Source: Bifidobacteriaceae bacterium (GTDB taxonomy: Bacteria > Actinomycetota > Actinomycetes > Actinomycetales > Bifidobacteriaceae). From it: a DNA stretch of 5,384 nt. Made by a program: the position numbers and the translations under genes. Within the stretch, counting starts at the first letter, position 1. Every line of letters starts with the position of its first letter. The stretch lies in contig JAUMUB010000072.1 in the NCBI GenBank assembly GCA_030530905.1, positions 1 to 5,384 on the forward strand. The letters run 5' to 3'. Below the pieces are notes generated by a model, which saw only the letters and a list, made by a program, of their open reading frames with translations, searched no databases and was not told the origin of the DNA. Shown here in pieces: positions 4,675-5,384 of this stretch.

Positions 4675-5384
4675 TATACATAAATTAAAAAATATATTAC
4701 ACGAATACAGCACCATACTTATCGGAGCAGGAGCAGGCCTATCAACTGCCGCTGGAATGACCTATGATGGGACACGTTTTTTAAATAATTTTGCCGATTT
4801 CGCAAAAAAATATCATTTAACTGACATGTATTCCGCAGGCTTTTATCCTTTTGCAAGCTTAGAAGAATATTGGGCTTACTGGAGTAGACATATTTTACTT
4901 AATCGATATACGCCACCTTCAAAAGATACTTATACGCAATTATTAAATTTAATAAAAGAAAAAGAATATTTTGTTTTAACAACAAATGTTGATCATTGTT
5001 TTCAAAATACAGGTTTTAATAAAAAAAATTTATTTTACCTACAAGGAGATTATGGTCTTTGGCAATGTAGCAAACCTTGTACTCAAGAAACATACGATAA
5101 TAAAAAACAAGTAAGGGAAATGGTGCATGAACAACAAAACATGAAAATTCCTACATCATTGATTCCTTATTGCCCACGTTGTGGTGCACCTCTAACAATG
5201 AATCTACGAATTGACAGCACATTTGTTCAAGATTCAGGCTGGCATAATGCGTTAAAACGGTATGAAAGATTTATTCAAAAACACGAGCATGATAAAATAT
5301 TGTATTTGGAACTTGGAGTAGGCAACAATACTCCTGCAATCATTAAATATCCCTTCTGGAATTATACTTTTACAAACCCAAACG
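4646..5384 (+). CDS. sirTM: Class M sirtuin SirTM, protein ADP-ribosyltransferase (3' end cut by the window)
   Basis: The first 246 residues of a sirtuin that continues beyond the window; full-length SirTM proteins are around 300 residues. The NAD-binding start GAGAGLSTAAGM is at 27-38. TTNVDH at 112-117 replaces the TQNID of deacetylases and holds Asn114. The catalytic histidine position is occupied by Gln133 (LQGDYG), the hallmark of class M enzymes, which transfer ADP-ribose rather than deacetylate. A Cys4 zinc ribbon is formed by Cys141, Cys145, Cys176 and Cys179. LELGVGNNTP at 221-230 closes the Rossmann fold. In known systems SirTM modifies a GcvH-like carrier only after lipoylation, and the linked macrodomain reverses it. 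It begins 29 bp before the upstream stop, with AAAGAGA as ribosome site. Base composition is very AT-rich (9 G+C in the 60 bases 4921-4980). Confidence 0.93.
   Translation, partial: MKYTQNYWDNIHKLKNILHEYSTILIGAGAGLSTAAGMTYDGTRFLNNFADFAKKYHLTDMYSAGFYPFASLEEYWAYWSRHILLNRYTPPSKDTYTQLLNLIKEKEYFVLTTNVDHCFQNTGFNKKNLFYLQGDYGLWQCSKPCTQETYDNKKQVREMVHEQQNMKIPTSLIPYCPRCGAPLTMNLRIDSTFVQDSGWHNALKRYERFIQKHEHDKILYLELGVGNNTPAIIKYPFWNYTFTNPN

Noticed and set aside
5021..5028. A8 tract in the SirTM gene as a phase-variation or slippage site
   Set aside because: It encodes ordinary Lys/Asn codons in a very AT-rich gene and the frame continues intact; nothing else suggests switching.
1..5384. CRISPR arrays, insertion sequences, tRNA or rRNA genes
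   Set aside because: No regularly spaced repeats, transposase motifs, terminal inverted repeats or RNA gene signatures were seen on either strand.

Overview
The window looks like chromosomal DNA of an AT-rich Gram-positive bacterium, most likely of the Bacillota, although an AT-rich actinobacterium cannot be excluded. The reasons are purine-rich Shine-Dalgarno sites, sigma-A type promoters, the standard code (TGG for Trp, TAA/TAG stops) and a class M sirtuin pair of the kind known from Staphylococcus, Streptococcus and lactobacilli. I cannot name the species.

Layout. On the minus strand, 63-2084 encodes a complete P1B-type heavy-metal ATPase with an unusual TPC metal-site motif and no N-terminal metal-binding domain. 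It is preceded by a leader of about 125 nt (2085-2211) with several complementary segments. A 275-bp divergent intergenic region separates it from a plus-strand Rrf2-family repressor (2360-2800). That gene has a consensus promoter whose -35 box lies inside a candidate operator. A strong intrinsic terminator follows (2812-2869). Next come a second promoter and a perfect dyad, TTGTTGTAA-N9-TTACAACAA (2908-2934). These drive a gene for a tandem SnoaL-like protein (2998-3771). After a hairpin (3816-3858), two translationally overlapping genes follow: a zinc-dependent macrodomain ADP-ribosylhydrolase (3901-4674) and a class M sirtuin, SirTM (4646 to the window end, cut at its 3' side).

How the genes work together. 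The macrodomain and SirTM form the writer/eraser pair of the lipoylation-linked protein ADP-ribosylation system. SirTM ADP-ribosylates a lipoylated GcvH-like carrier and the macrodomain removes the mark. The carrier (GcvH-L) and the lipoate ligase (LplA2) are not in the window and may lie downstream. The Rrf2 protein lacks the three-cysteine Fe-S ligand set but keeps a single cysteine in the sensor position, which suggests a thiol-redox switch. The same half-site spacing occurs at its own promoter and at the SnoaL promoter, which predicts autoregulation plus control of the SnoaL gene. The SirTM system is itself tied to oxidative stress, so the stretch 2280-5384 may be a small redox/electrophile-response island. 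The hairpin at 3816 and the absence of the operator upstream of the macrodomain gene argue that the two halves are separate transcription units. The ATPase has no obvious functional link to the rest.
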